Source: SVQP01 sp045594705 (GTDB lineage: Bacteria; Bacillota; Clostridia; Oscillospirales; CAG-272). Taken from it: DNA of 64,000 nucleotides. The stretch is taken from assembly GCA_045594705.1 (NCBI GenBank), contig JAZNZB010000081.1, positions 1 through 64,000 on the forward strand. Reading direction: 5' to 3'. Positions within the stretch are counted from its first letter, which is position 1. Each line of letters starts with the position of its first letter. Shown here in pieces: positions 25,943 to 34,804 of the stretch. The position numbers and the translations under genes are program-made. Below the pieces are notes generated by a model, which saw nothing but the letters and a program-made list of their open reading frames with translations, made no database searches and was not told where the DNA came from.

Positions 25943-26800
25943 ATGAAGAAATTACTGGCTCTGGTTCTTTCCATGCTGCTGGTTGCTTCCTGCTTTGCTA
26001 TGATGGCTTATGCAGAAGAGGAAACCACTACTGCTGCTGAAGAGACCACCGTTGCTGCTGAAGGAGAAGAAACCACCGAAGGCGAAGCTCCCTCCTACTC
26101 CAACACCCTGCTCGTTTTCAATGATGACGCAAAGGATATGAAGATCCTGACCTCTCCCAACGGCATTAACAAGACTTACTTTAAGTCCGAATGGGAAGGC
26201 GCAAGACTCAAGATCACCAAGCCCGATGACCCCTACGTACAGATCACTTGGTCTCAGTACATCAGAAAGGCTGATCTGGAGCAGCTCGACTCCCAGTCCT
26301 ATCCCTTTGTCGTATTCAAGCTCAAGGTAGTTGGCTACATTGACGATATCGAGCTCTTCTACTGTGCAGGTGATGTTACCGCTGCTACCGGCGGTTATTC
26401 CACCACCACGGATTTCCCCGGCATGTACGACGGCTCTGTTGAGTACATCATCTACGACCTGACCGGCGACTGCGAGGGTATTTACAACGTATTCAGATTC
26501 GACCCCATGGGCGCAGACGAGGATACCGAGATCTATCTGTATGAGATGGCATTCTTCGCAACCGAGGACGAGGCGATCAAGTACGCAGGTCTTGATCAGG
26601 TAACCGAGCCCGAAGAGAGCGAGACCGAATCTGCAGAGGTAACTACCGAGGAAAAGACCGAGGCTCCCACCACCGAGGCTGCTTCCAGACCCGAAAGAGG
26701 CGAGAAGGAAGAGGAAAAGGGCTGCGGCGGTATCATCAGCGTTGGCGCACTCGTCGCTATGATCTCTCTTGGTGTTGTTTGCATCAAGAAGAAGGACTGA
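25943..26800 (+). CDS. Secreted protein with one jelly-roll-like module and a GC-type C-terminal anchor
   Basis: The 285-residue protein has a signal peptide ending AYA (about 1-25) and a Glu/Thr linker. One copy of the recurring module (about 95-215) follows, beginning DDPYVQITW, continuing through YIIYDLTGD and FRFDPMG, and ending with an EMAFFATEDEA strand. A second Glu/Thr linker leads to the tail KGCGG, a 17-20 residue hydrophobic helix, and KKKD. The tail is the same type as in the proteins ending at 29160 and 31622. I know no assigned function. It has its own promoter and is followed by a terminator. Confidence 0.8.
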   Translation: MKKLLALVLSMLLVASCFAMMAYAEEETTTAAEETTVAAEGEETTEGEAPSYSNTLLVFNDDAKDMKILTSPNGINKTYFKSEWEGARLKITKPDDPYVQITWSQYIRKADLEQLDSQSYPFVVFKLKVVGYIDDIELFYCAGDVTAATGGYSTTTDFPGMYDGSVEYIIYDLTGDCEGIYNVFRFDPMGADEDTEIYLYEMAFFATEDEAIKYAGLDQVTEPEESETESAEVTTEEKTEAPTTEAASRPERGEKEEEKGCGGIISVGALVAMISLGVVCIKKKD

Positions 26801-26831
26801 TCTTTGTTGATTTGAATTAGTTTTCACATTT

Positions 26832-26865
26832 TGCCCGCATATCCGAACGGATATGCGGGCATTTT
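26832..26865 (+). terminator. Rho-independent terminator after the 285-residue protein gene
   Basis: A perfect 14-bp TGCCCGCATATCCG stem has a two-base loop and is followed by TTTTGTATTG. Confidence 0.88.
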
Positions 26866-26940
26866 GTATTGTTTTCTCTGCTTCAATTTGTGCAATGCAC
26901 CAAAAAATGAGGTGAATGCAAAAAAGTGCCTTTTTTCCCT

Positions 26941-26968
26941 TTGCATGCAAAAAGTTTTATTGTATAAT
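26941..26968 (+). promoter_or_regulatory. Promoter of the 718/821-residue surface protein operon
   Basis: TTGCAT and a perfect TATAAT have a 16-nt spacer, 35 nt before the ATG. Confidence 0.75.
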
Positions 26969-27003
26969 ATAAATTGAATAAATGTCTGCAGAAGGAGCTT
27001 GAT

Positions 27004-29160
27004 ATGAAAAAATCCTTTTACATAAAATATTTGTTCCGTGCATTTGCGTGTTTGGTGCTTCTCTGTCTTGCATTCGGAATGGGCGTGCATGCCGATTCGG
27101 TACGCGAATACGGTGTGACTTTGGACGATCCCGTAAGCATGACTGCAACAAACGGACCCATCGTGCTCAATGGATACGATCAGGGCACAGAGCCGGAATT
27201 GGTGCTGGCGGGTTGGATCAAGACGGACCTTGTCATGCAACGCTACGAGTACACATTGGACGGCGGGAAAACCTGGATCGAGGTCAAGAACGCAATCAAA
27301 GAGCGTCCCGATACCAAGCACTTTTGCCCCACAACCTGGAGCACTGCGGGATATCACATTGAAATTGACGTTTCCTCTCTGCCTCGCGGCGCACACGATA
27401 TATTCGTACGTGGCTATACCGAGTCGGGTGACGAGCTGAGCGTGCTTGCCATGCTGGACGTTCTGATCGGAGATGCGGATACCGTTACGACCAATTATCT
27501 GAAGGTCAATCTCGATGCCTATGGGGCAAAGAACGGTGCATTGCCGCTGGCGGCAGGAGAGACACTTTTGCTGGACGCTTACAATTTCAATGAATTCGGA
27601 CGCACTGAGATCCTCCTTGACAGTGCCGCATCGCTGACCTTTGGCTCGCAAGACACTCCTGATCCAAAAAGATTTTCACTGACCGAGACAGCAGCCAAGA
27701 CCGAGCAGGGCTACCTTGTCACATTTGATCTTGACAGCGTTTCGTTTGCCGGAGCTGTTCAACTCAGCACGGATGCCGACGTGCAAATTCTGGACATCCT
27801 CTTTTATTACAACACACCGGACTATTATACAGGAGATCTCAAGCTCCATATGACCGCCTTGGCATATGATTATCTGAGCGGTGCAAATTATGCCGACGCC
27901 ATGCTTCTTGCAGACGATACCGTGGGCACTTACACGACTCTTTATCCCACGGGTGACACCAATGACCCCTTTATTTATTTTGAGATCGGCAAGTACTTAT
28001 CAGATACGCAAGGACGCGTGATCAGCGCAGACCATTACCGCTATGCCGTGATCACACTGCAAACACCCGCAACCAACTCAAACGGCCTTTTCCGCCTGTT
28101 TTTGTGTGCGGGTGCGATCCGAGGTCCTTCGGGAGACAGCCACGTTGCATTCCAGCCCATCAACGACGGAAAATGGCGCACGTACGTCATTCCGCTTTTG
28201 GAGGAAAACGACTGGACAGGCAAGATCTACGGGGTCAGACTGGATTTCATAGATGCAAACGCCGTGCCTTCGGACTATGCCAATATTGCCTCGATCGGCC
28301 TTTATCCCGATCTTGAAAGTGCACAGGCTGCAGCCAATGCACCCTTGGAGATTTATCACGAAAACGGTGCTGCACCGAACGATCAATACAAGGAGGAAGG
28401 TCGCGCACCCTCGGGCAGAGCTGATGCCATTACCTGGTTTGACCAAAGTCTTGCGCCTTGCTTTGGCGGAGAAAATCAAACCTCCATCAGCTTTGATTCA
28501 TACGGACACGTGATGCTTACGGCCACCGAGGCCACCAACGACCCCTATATCAGCTTTGATCTGCAAACCTACGCAGCACTGAGCGGCACACAGCCCCTGT
28601 CCGCCGATCAGAATCAGGTCATTGTGCTGCGCGTGCTGGGTGACAAGCGGATCGTCGGAAAAAATTTTATACTCTACTATTATTCCGGCGGTTTCAATTA
28701 CGCCGAGGGAACACGCACGGCTGCGGCGGAATTTCAAGGCGGAAATTGGGAGTATTTGGTTTACGATATGAGCGATAAGCCTTATTGGACAGATCAGATT
28801 TTGGGCATGCGACTGGATTTTGCAACACAGATCAGTGCCAATCAAAGCGTTTGCCTTTCGGATATTCTGTTCTTTGCGGATATGGAGGACTGGCTTGCAT
28901 ACGCTGCCGAGCACGGAATCAGCACGGGCTCTACGGTCGATACCGCCGCTCCCGAGACAACCGAGCCCGAAACAGAGCGTCCCTCCATTGAGATTCCTTC
29001 AAAGGGCCCGGGGCTGGAATACGTTCCGCCCGAATCAGAAGAAAACGGAGAAAATCAAGGTTGTAAGAGTCTGATTTCAGGTTACGCATTCTTCCTTCTC
29101 TTCCCCGTGTATTTTGTTTTAAGCTACAATAATAAATCCAAAAAAGGAGACAGATCATGA
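27004..29160 (+). CDS. Large secreted protein with two recurring module types and a GC-type tail
   Basis: The 718-residue protein has a signal peptide of about 33 residues (ending HADS) and an Ig-like module (about 65-165: LAGWIKTD, YEYTLDGGKTW, LPRGAHDIFVRGY) similar to those of the two lipoproteins at 53-58 kb. A beta-rich region (about 165-315) follows, then two copies of the jelly-roll-like module (from about 320, NDPFIYFEI, and about 512, NDPYISFDL). A Pro/Glu linker leads to NQGCKS, a hydrophobic helix, and KSKKGDRS. ATG 27004 follows GAAGGAG. The stop overlaps the next ATG by 4 nt. No catalytic motif is seen; adhesion or glycan binding is an inference. Confidence 0.8.
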   Translation: MKKSFYIKYLFRAFACLVLLCLAFGMGVHADSVREYGVTLDDPVSMTATNGPIVLNGYDQGTEPELVLAGWIKTDLVMQRYEYTLDGGKTWIEVKNAIKERPDTKHFCPTTWSTAGYHIEIDVSSLPRGAHDIFVRGYTESGDELSVLAMLDVLIGDADTVTTNYLKVNLDAYGAKNGALPLAAGETLLLDAYNFNEFGRTEILLDSAASLTFGSQDTPDPKRFSLTETAAKTEQGYLVTFDLDSVSFAGAVQLSTDADVQILDILFYYNTPDYYTGDLKLHMTALAYDYLSGANYADAMLLADDTVGTYTTLYPTGDTNDPFIYFEIGKYLSDTQGRVISADHYRYAVITLQTPATNSNGLFRLFLCAGAIRGPSGDSHVAFQPINDGKWRTYVIPLLEENDWTGKIYGVRLDFIDANAVPSDYANIASIGLYPDLESAQAAANAPLEIYHENGAAPNDQYKEEGRAPSGRADAITWFDQSLAPCFGGENQTSISFDSYGHVMLTATEATNDPYISFDLQTYAALSGTQPLSADQNQVIVLRVLGDKRIVGKNFILYYYSGGFNYAEGTRTAAAEFQGGNWEYLVYDMSDKPYWTDQILGMRLDFATQISANQSVCLSDILFFADMEDWLAYAAEHGISTGSTVDTAAPETTEPETERPSIEIPSKGPGLEYVPPESEENGENQGCKSLISGYAFFLLFPVYFVLSYNNKSKKGDRS

Positions 29161-31622
29161 AACGTATGCTCAGAATTTTGGTATGTCTGACGCTTTGCCT
29201 TGCTCTGGCAATGCCTTTGACACTCGTGACCTATGCCGAGGAATCGACCTCTGCCGTCGGTACACTTGAGGGTGAGGTTGGCAGAGAGAGTGAAGAGATC
29301 ACGCTTGCCGACGGAACCAAAACCGGCGTCACGGTTGAAACCATCACACTGGACGGCACGTACGGCAAAAAAGAGGTCGTTGTGGCAACGGCCAACCTTG
29401 CAAACACCAATCTTTCCGTTGAGGTCCTGAACTGCGGTGATTACATGGTCTCCGCCACCACGATGATCAAGTCGGCAGAAAAATACAATGCCGAGCACGA
29501 GGGTCAGACCGTGCTGGCTGCCGTGAACGGTGACCTTTGGATGACTTCCGTGCACAGTAACTCTGCAGTCACCACCAAGGTACTCAAGGTACCGCGCGGC
29601 TTTACCATGATCGACGGTGAGATCTGGGCAACCCAGCAGATCGGTATGGAAAACTACGTGGCAACCAACGGCGAAAAGGGTACGACCAGCCCCGATAAGG
29701 CGGCCTTTGGTATCACCTCATCCAATCAGCCTCTGGTGGGTACTCCCGTCGTGGACATCACGGTCAAGAACGAGAGTAAGGATTTCTCCACCACGGCCGA
29801 CGGCATCAACCGTCTGCCCGCATGGAACTCTCTGATCGTTTACAATTACCGTTGCAATGACACCAACTATGCCCTTTCCGACTCTTACGAGATTGAGATC
29901 GAGGTCGAATCCTCTGCCTTTACGCTGAACGGCAAGGTCAGCGGTACGGTTAAAGCCATTTACCCCGCAGATTCCTCTACCCGTCCGACCTTTGGCAAAA
30001 ATTCCGTGGTGCTGACCGCGCGCGGCTCGGCACAAAGCAAGCTCAAGGATCATTTTTCGGTTGGCGATACCGTTTCCTTTGATCTGACTCTGACCGACAA
30101 GCTTGGCAACACCGAGCTCTGGCAGACCGTACAGGATGCCATCGGCGGCCACATGATCGTGCTTAACGACGGTAAGATCCACACCGCCAACGGTGACGGC
30201 TCGGAATACCCTACCACCTTGATTGGCTATAAGCAGGACGGCACTGTCATGATGCTGACCGTCAACTCCCAGACCGCAGGCAAATATGCGGGTCTGAAAT
30301 TCTCTCAGGGCATCAAATTCTGCTCCGAGCTTGGCTATAACAGCGTATTTTACATGGACGGCGGCGGTTCAGCCACCTTTGTGACCATGGAAGAGGGCGA
30401 GAGCGGCACAACCTACATAGCAAGAAATAACTGTGCCGACCCGATCAAGGACGATGCAGGCAACGTCATCGGCGGCACACCCAGAAGCGTCATCAACGGC
30501 GTGGGCTTTGTCTGGAACACCACTCCCGTATGCGACGCGCAGGGCTCGCTGGATTACATCGAGTATCCCCTCTTTGACTACAGTCAGATCTCCTGCGAGT
30601 ACGTTTGCGGTGAGCTGATGGCAGAATTCATGGGCGGCCACAACGCCGTGGACACCTATTACGACAAGGAGCAGGGCGGCCTTGTCATCGAGCTGAACGC
30701 CAACAGCAACGACCCCTACGCAGCCTTTGATATGACCTCGCTTTCCCAGGTCAACGCAGATGAATACAAATACATCGTCTTATGCGCAAAGACCAACAGA
30801 GACAGCGTCAATACCAGTACCTCGGCCATCTTCTACGCTTGCGGCAATACCATGGGTGCTGTGGGCGGTCAGACCGTTCGGTATGAGATCCCCAAGGGTG
30901 ACGAATGGAGCTACCACATCATTGATATGAGCAAAAAGCCCGGCTGGTCGGGTAAGATCAACAACCTGCGCTTTGACATTTTTGACGGCCCAACCGTACA
31001 AAAAGGTTTGAGCGTTACCTTCTCTATGATCGCCTTTGCAAAAACCGCGGAGGATGCACAAAAGCTGACCGAGGGCTACGTACCCGAGGGATGCATTGCC
31101 GATTTCGGTGCTTTCAAGCAGACCCTGCTTGACGTACTCGATGCGAAAAAGCAAGTGAGCGCGCTCCTTTCCGACGCGCAAGCAGCTGCGAGCGATGCAT
31201 CTGCCGCACTGACTGCCGTACAGGACATTGCGGCAAAGAATGAGCAGACGACCGTGCTCTACCAAGAGGCAGAGGCACTGTTGGCAAAGGTCAACGGCTC
31301 GCTGGAGTCGCTCAAAGCCACCAATGCTTCGATTCAGGCACTCAAGGATGAGACCGATGAAGCAGCCTCCTTGGTTGAGCAAGCAAAAGCAACACTGACC
31401 GCTCTGCAGGCGGACGCATCCGCACTGACAGACAAGATTGCTGAGCTTGTGACAGCAAGCGAACAGACCGAAGCTCCCCAGACCACCGAGCCGGGGACCC
31501 AAGCTCCCGAAACCGAGACGGAGGCCGAGAAATCCACGGGCTGCAAGAGCATCATGCTTGCAGGCTCTACCCTGCTCTTGCTTGCAGGCTGCGCTTTGGT
31601 TTTGAAAAAAAAGCGTGATTGA
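29157..31622 (+). CDS. Secreted phosphodiester glycosidase-family (NAGPA-domain) protein
   Basis: The 821-residue protein has a signal peptide (about 1-27). Residues about 90-460 form a NAGPA (phosphodiester alpha-N-acetylglucosaminidase-like) domain: VLAAVNGDLW, GGHMIVLNDGKI, PTTLIGYKQDGTVMMLTVN, YNSVFYMDGGGSATFV and PRSVINGVGFV. Residues about 518-655 are one copy of the recurring jelly-roll-like module (NDPYAAFDM, YHIIDMSKKPGWSGKINNLRFD). An Ala-rich coiled coil follows (about 665-780), then a linker and the tail TGCKS, a helix, KKKRD. Bacterial members of this family can remove sugar-1-phosphate groups; wall teichoic or exopolysaccharide substrates are possible here but unproven. Confidence 0.85.
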   Translation: MKRMLRILVCLTLCLALAMPLTLVTYAEESTSAVGTLEGEVGRESEEITLADGTKTGVTVETITLDGTYGKKEVVVATANLANTNLSVEVLNCGDYMVSATTMIKSAEKYNAEHEGQTVLAAVNGDLWMTSVHSNSAVTTKVLKVPRGFTMIDGEIWATQQIGMENYVATNGEKGTTSPDKAAFGITSSNQPLVGTPVVDITVKNESKDFSTTADGINRLPAWNSLIVYNYRCNDTNYALSDSYEIEIEVESSAFTLNGKVSGTVKAIYPADSSTRPTFGKNSVVLTARGSAQSKLKDHFSVGDTVSFDLTLTDKLGNTELWQTVQDAIGGHMIVLNDGKIHTANGDGSEYPTTLIGYKQDGTVMMLTVNSQTAGKYAGLKFSQGIKFCSELGYNSVFYMDGGGSATFVTMEEGESGTTYIARNNCADPIKDDAGNVIGGTPRSVINGVGFVWNTTPVCDAQGSLDYIEYPLFDYSQISCEYVCGELMAEFMGGHNAVDTYYDKEQGGLVIELNANSNDPYAAFDMTSLSQVNADEYKYIVLCAKTNRDSVNTSTSAIFYACGNTMGAVGGQTVRYEIPKGDEWSYHIIDMSKKPGWSGKINNLRFDIFDGPTVQKGLSVTFSMIAFAKTAEDAQKLTEGYVPEGCIADFGAFKQTLLDVLDAKKQVSALLSDAQAAASDASAALTAVQDIAAKNEQTTVLYQEAEALLAKVNGSLESLKATNASIQALKDETDEAASLVEQAKATLTALQADASALTDKIAELVTASEQTEAPQTTEPGTQAPETETEAEKSTGCKSIMLAGSTLLLLAGCALVLKKKRD

Positions 31623-31623
31623 T

Positions 31624-31878
31624 ATGAGAAAATATATGACAGCTTACATTGCTTTCTTGCTGCTTCTCTGCTTTGTCGCTTGTATGCCGGAGCTGCCCGA
31701 GCTGCCGCAAGGACAAGAGACAACCAAACAGACTGAACGGGAGTCCGAGCCGGTAACTGAACAGCAGACCGACACAGAGACGATCGAAAAAGAAACAGAA
31801 CAAGAAACGCAACAAGAAACCACCGGTGAAGAGACCACCTACGGCCCGCTTCACTTCCCCGAGGAAACGGGTGAATAA
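31624..31878 (+). CDS. Small Thr/Glu-rich lipoprotein
   Basis: The 84-residue protein has a lipoprotein signal ending FVAC (Cys20), followed only by a low-complexity Glu/Thr/Gln stalk ending PLHFPEETGE. It starts just after the NAGPA gene stop with no clear ribosome binding site, so re-initiation would be needed. GTG 31615 in frame is an alternative that overlaps the previous gene. Such short proteins may be wall-spanning spacers. No family is recognised; the lipobox is the main support that the gene is real. Confidence 0.6.
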   Translation: MRKYMTAYIAFLLLLCFVACMPELPELPQGQETTKQTERESEPVTEQQTDTETIEKETEQETQQETTGEETTYGPLHFPEETGE

Positions 31879-31902
31879 GAATAGTGGAAAAATCCGCATA
31901 AG

Positions 31903-31942
31903 ACAAGGACTGTATCGCGTAGATACAGTCCTTGTTGTTTAT
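31903..31942 (+). terminator. Terminator at the end of the surface-protein operon
   Basis: A 13-bp ACAAGGACTGTAT stem has a seven-base loop and is followed by a T-rich tract. Confidence 0.8.
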
Positions 31943-31965
31943 TTTTGCCGATTTCCACGTAAAAA

Positions 31966-32868
31966 TCAATGATAAAATTCATGATTTCCGATGCGGAAGG
32001 CATATTTACGGTGATTCTGGATCCAGGATGAGGTGGCAATGGACGGATTGACAAAATACAAGACGGAATTTGACAAGGTATAGCCGTCCAGACACATTTT
32101 TGCCGCTACAACGGCAGAATTGGTGGGGGTATTGTAAACCGTTCCGTTGGCTACGGGCGTGAACTGCGTACCGTATTTTCGATCAAATACCACACCCTTG
32201 ACAGTATTCGGGAATTCCCTTGAGCGCACTCGGTTAAGCACCACCGTGCCCACACCGATCTGCCCCGTAAAGCTCTCGCCCTTTGCCTCGGCTGAGATGA
32301 TACGAGCAAGCCAATACAGATCCTCATAATCATACGCGCTGTCCGCCTTGACCATCTTTTTTGCCTGTGCATAGGTTACGTTCCATCCGCTCACAGGCTT
32401 CGACGTGCCGCCGGTCGTACTTTCCGACGGCTTTTGTGTGCTTTGCGGTGGCTTGGTCGTACCCTGTGTCGTTGGCCTTTGCGTGCTTTGTTCAGGCGGC
32501 CTTGTCGTTTGGGTGGGCTTTTGCGTGGTCTCGGGTGCCGTGGTTTCTTGCTGTGTGATCTCGCTCTCAACCTGCTCGGGCGGGGTTGCCTCGGGCAGAT
32601 CAATTGTGACGTCGGTAAACAAACACGTCGTCTCTTCCCGATCCTCTTCCGCATCCTCCTGTGTGAGAATTTCCGGTATGTATATCATATCCTCGGGTAC
32701 AATCGGATCAATTCTTTGAAAATTCCATTCTCCGGCCTCTCTCCCTTCTATCATATCCTTTGCGGTACATCCGCTGTATATCACCGCCGTGATCGCTACC
32801 GCGCCGCACACGAGAAACGTGTACTTTGATCGCAGCAGAGCGCGACATATTCGTTTGAAAAATTTCAT
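31966..32868 (-). CDS. SleB-type cell wall hydrolase (Hydrolase_2) with N-terminal membrane anchor
   Basis: The 300-residue protein has an N-terminal hydrophobic helix (about 15-35) ending YSGC, which could be a signal anchor or a poor lipobox. A Thr/Pro/Gln-rich linker (about 85-160) comes next. The C-terminal catalytic domain has the SleB pattern DLYWLARIISAEAKGESFTGQIGVGTVVLNRV, with the catalytic Glu in AEAKGE, and then KYAFRIGNHEFYH. Such enzymes are spore cortex-lytic or vegetative N-acetylmuramyl hydrolases. The start MKFFKRI was chosen from the promoter and AAAGGA site; the open frame runs 32 codons further upstream. Confidence 0.88.
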   Translation of the reverse strand: MKFFKRICRALLRSKYTFLVCGAVAITAVIYSGCTAKDMIEGREAGEWNFQRIDPIVPEDMIYIPEILTQEDAEEDREETTCLFTDVTIDLPEATPPEQVESEITQQETTAPETTQKPTQTTRPPEQSTQRPTTQGTTKPPQSTQKPSESTTGGTSKPVSGWNVTYAQAKKMVKADSAYDYEDLYWLARIISAEAKGESFTGQIGVGTVVLNRVRSREFPNTVKGVVFDRKYGTQFTPVANGTVYNTPTNSAVVAAKMCLDGYTLSNSVLYFVNPSIATSSWIQNHRKYAFRIGNHEFYH

Positions 32869-32928
32869 ATTCCGTGTCCTTTCCGAAAAATTTCCGATGC
32901 TGACGCGGCCTTGGGAGTCGATAGAAAT

Positions 32929-32957
32929 ATTGTAACAGAAAACACTTGTCGGCGCAA
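32929..32957 (-). promoter_or_regulatory. Probable promoter of the SleB-type hydrolase gene
   Basis: On the minus strand, TTGCGC and TACAAT have a 17-nt spacer, about 60 nt before the ATG. Confidence 0.6.
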
Positions 32958-33046
32958 GGAACAATATTTGGAAATGACAAACTTCAATGCTTACAGGGGA
33001 CGGAAAGAAAAATCTTGTAAAGTTTTTGTGCTGTGCCTAAAAGCAC

Positions 33047-33075
33047 TTGCAAACCACTATATTTTGTGGTATAAT
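33047..33075 (+). promoter_or_regulatory. Promoter of the maf-mreB-PBP2 operon
   Basis: TTGCAA and TATAAT have a 17-nt spacer, 67 nt before the maf ATG. Confidence 0.8.
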
Positions 33076-33142
33076 TAAAGTTGGATTAATATGGATAGGT
33101 ATACTCATTTTTACTGCCTATCATCGAACAGGAGTTCTGTAT

Positions 33143-33751
33143 ATGCAAGTCATTTTAGCATCCAAATCGCCCAGACGCAAGGAGATCCTTGAAACACTCG
33201 GCATTTCCTTTATCATATTGACCGCCGACACCGACGAAAAAAGCGATCAGAAAGACCCCGCGCTGCTTGTAGAGCAGCTTTCCCTGCAAAAGGCACAGGA
33301 CGTGCAAAATATGCTTGACTCGCAGGACAAGCTTTTACCCGACACGCTGATCATTGCTTCGGATACGGTGGTCTCATTGAACGGTGAGATTTTGGGCAAA
33401 CCCAAGGATCGCGAAGACGCACGACGCATGATCAAAGGCTTACAGAATACCACACATCACGTGCTCTCGGGTATTGCGCTTTGTTATATTGATGCAGAGG
33501 GTAACAGAAAGGGTGCGTTTTCGCACGCCTCAACCGCCGTGCACTTCGGGCCTATGAGTGACGCGGATATTGAGCTTTATCTTGATTCGGGAGAGCCCTT
33601 TGACAAAGCAGGCGCATACGCCATTCAAGGTCTTGCAGGCAGATGGATTACAGGCATTGAGGGTGATTACTTCAACGTGGTCGGCCTGCCCGTCAACGTC
33701 ATGTGCGACCTGGCACAATCGGCGTTGGGAATTGATTTATTGAGATTATAA
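33143..33751 (+). CDS. maf: Maf-family nucleotide pyrophosphatase
   Basis: Maf proteins hydrolyse dTTP, UTP and modified nucleotides and are linked to septum control. The 202-residue protein begins with the family signature LASKSPRRKEIL, and has SDTVV (catalytic Asp region), GKPKDREDARRM and KAGAYAIQG. ATG 33143 follows AGGAG at 8 nt spacing; the open frame upstream covers the promoter. A 41-nt gap separates it from mreB, consistent with the frequent maf-mre association in Firmicutes. Confidence 0.96.
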   Translation: MQVILASKSPRRKEILETLGISFIILTADTDEKSDQKDPALLVEQLSLQKAQDVQNMLDSQDKLLPDTLIIASDTVVSLNGEILGKPKDREDARRMIKGLQNTTHHVLSGIALCYIDAEGNRKGAFSHASTAVHFGPMSDADIELYLDSGEPFDKAGAYAIQGLAGRWITGIEGDYFNVVGLPVNVMCDLAQSALGIDLLRL

Positions 33752-33792
33752 AGACATTATGTAGGAGAGTTTTACAGAAAGGAGGGAGAGCT

Positions 33793-34800
33793 TTGGCAAA
33801 GCATATCGGTATTGATCTCGGTACATCCAATACACGTTTTTGGCTCAAGGAAAAGGGCATACTTTTGCGCTCTCCCTCCGCCGTTGCCATTGATAATCGC
33901 ACCCGCGAGGTTGTCTGTGTAGGCAGTGACGCCCGCCGTATGGTGGGAAAAACTCCCGTACACCTTTCGGCCTACAGACCCATTCAGGACAGCGTTGTCA
34001 CCAACTTAGAGGTGACCTCTACCATGGTTCGTGAATTTTTTGAGCGCACCAACTGCACGGGATTTTTCAACAAGCCCGTCGTGCTTGCCGCCAGCCCTTA
34101 CAGGCTGACCGACGTGGAGCGACTGGCCATTGAGACCGCAATTCTGGACGCGGGCGCAAAATCGGTTGCCATGATCGATGCACCCCTTGCCGCGGCTCTT
34201 GGAGCAGGCTTGCGTATTTCCGATCCGCGCGGCTGTATGGTCTGCGACATCGGTGGCGGCACGACAGAGATCGCCGTGATCAGCTCAGGCGGTATCGTGC
34301 GCGCAAAATCCTTGCGTGTTGGCGGTGACAAATTCGACCAAGCCATTATCAACTACTGCAAATACCGCAAGGATCTGATCGTGGGCGACACGGCTGCCGA
34401 GATGGCCAAGCGTCAGCTTTCGGTTGCCACACCCGATCTTGATCGAGGATCTATGCAGATTTTCGGCAGAAACGTCCGCACCGGTCTTGCCACCACGCAA
34501 ACCATTTCCTCAGGCGAGGTCTGCCAGGCCTTGCGCGCACCCATTGAAGCCATTATCAGAGCCATTATTACCACCATTGAGGAAACTCCCCCCGAGATCT
34601 CGGGCGATATTTTCGATTTTGGTATCATGCTGACCGGCGGCGGTGCTAACATTCCGGGGCTGGCCGCACTGATCAGCAAGCATGTGGGCGTACGTGTCAT
34701 TATAGCCAAGCAACCCATGGATGCGGTTTGCCAAGGTCTTGGCAGAATGATCGAGCATCCGGGGCTGACCTCCAAGCAGCTGATCTACAGGTCGAGGTGA
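33793..34800 (+). CDS. mreB: Rod-shape determining protein MreB/Mbl-like
   Basis: This actin-like ATPase organises lateral wall synthesis. The 335-residue protein has phosphate-1 motif GIDLGTSNTRFW, CDIGGGTTEIAVIS (phosphate-2) and MLTGGGANIPGL (adenosine motif). The TTG start has GGAGGGAG just upstream. Several positions depart from classical MreB, for example TRFW instead of TANT. That suggests a divergent paralogue (Mbl/MreBH type), though the neighbouring PBP2 gene argues for the elongasome role. mreC and mreD are not here but at 49.3-50.7 kb. Confidence 0.93.
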   Translation: MAKHIGIDLGTSNTRFWLKEKGILLRSPSAVAIDNRTREVVCVGSDARRMVGKTPVHLSAYRPIQDSVVTNLEVTSTMVREFFERTNCTGFFNKPVVLAASPYRLTDVERLAIETAILDAGAKSVAMIDAPLAAALGAGLRISDPRGCMVCDIGGGTTEIAVISSGGIVRAKSLRVGGDKFDQAIINYCKYRKDLIVGDTAAEMAKRQLSVATPDLDRGSMQIFGRNVRTGLATTQTISSGEVCQALRAPIEAIIRAIITTIEETPPEISGDIFDFGIMLTGGGANIPGLAALISKHVGVRVIIAKQPMDAVCQGLGRMIEHPGLTSKQLIYRSR

Positions 34801-34804
34801 GAAT

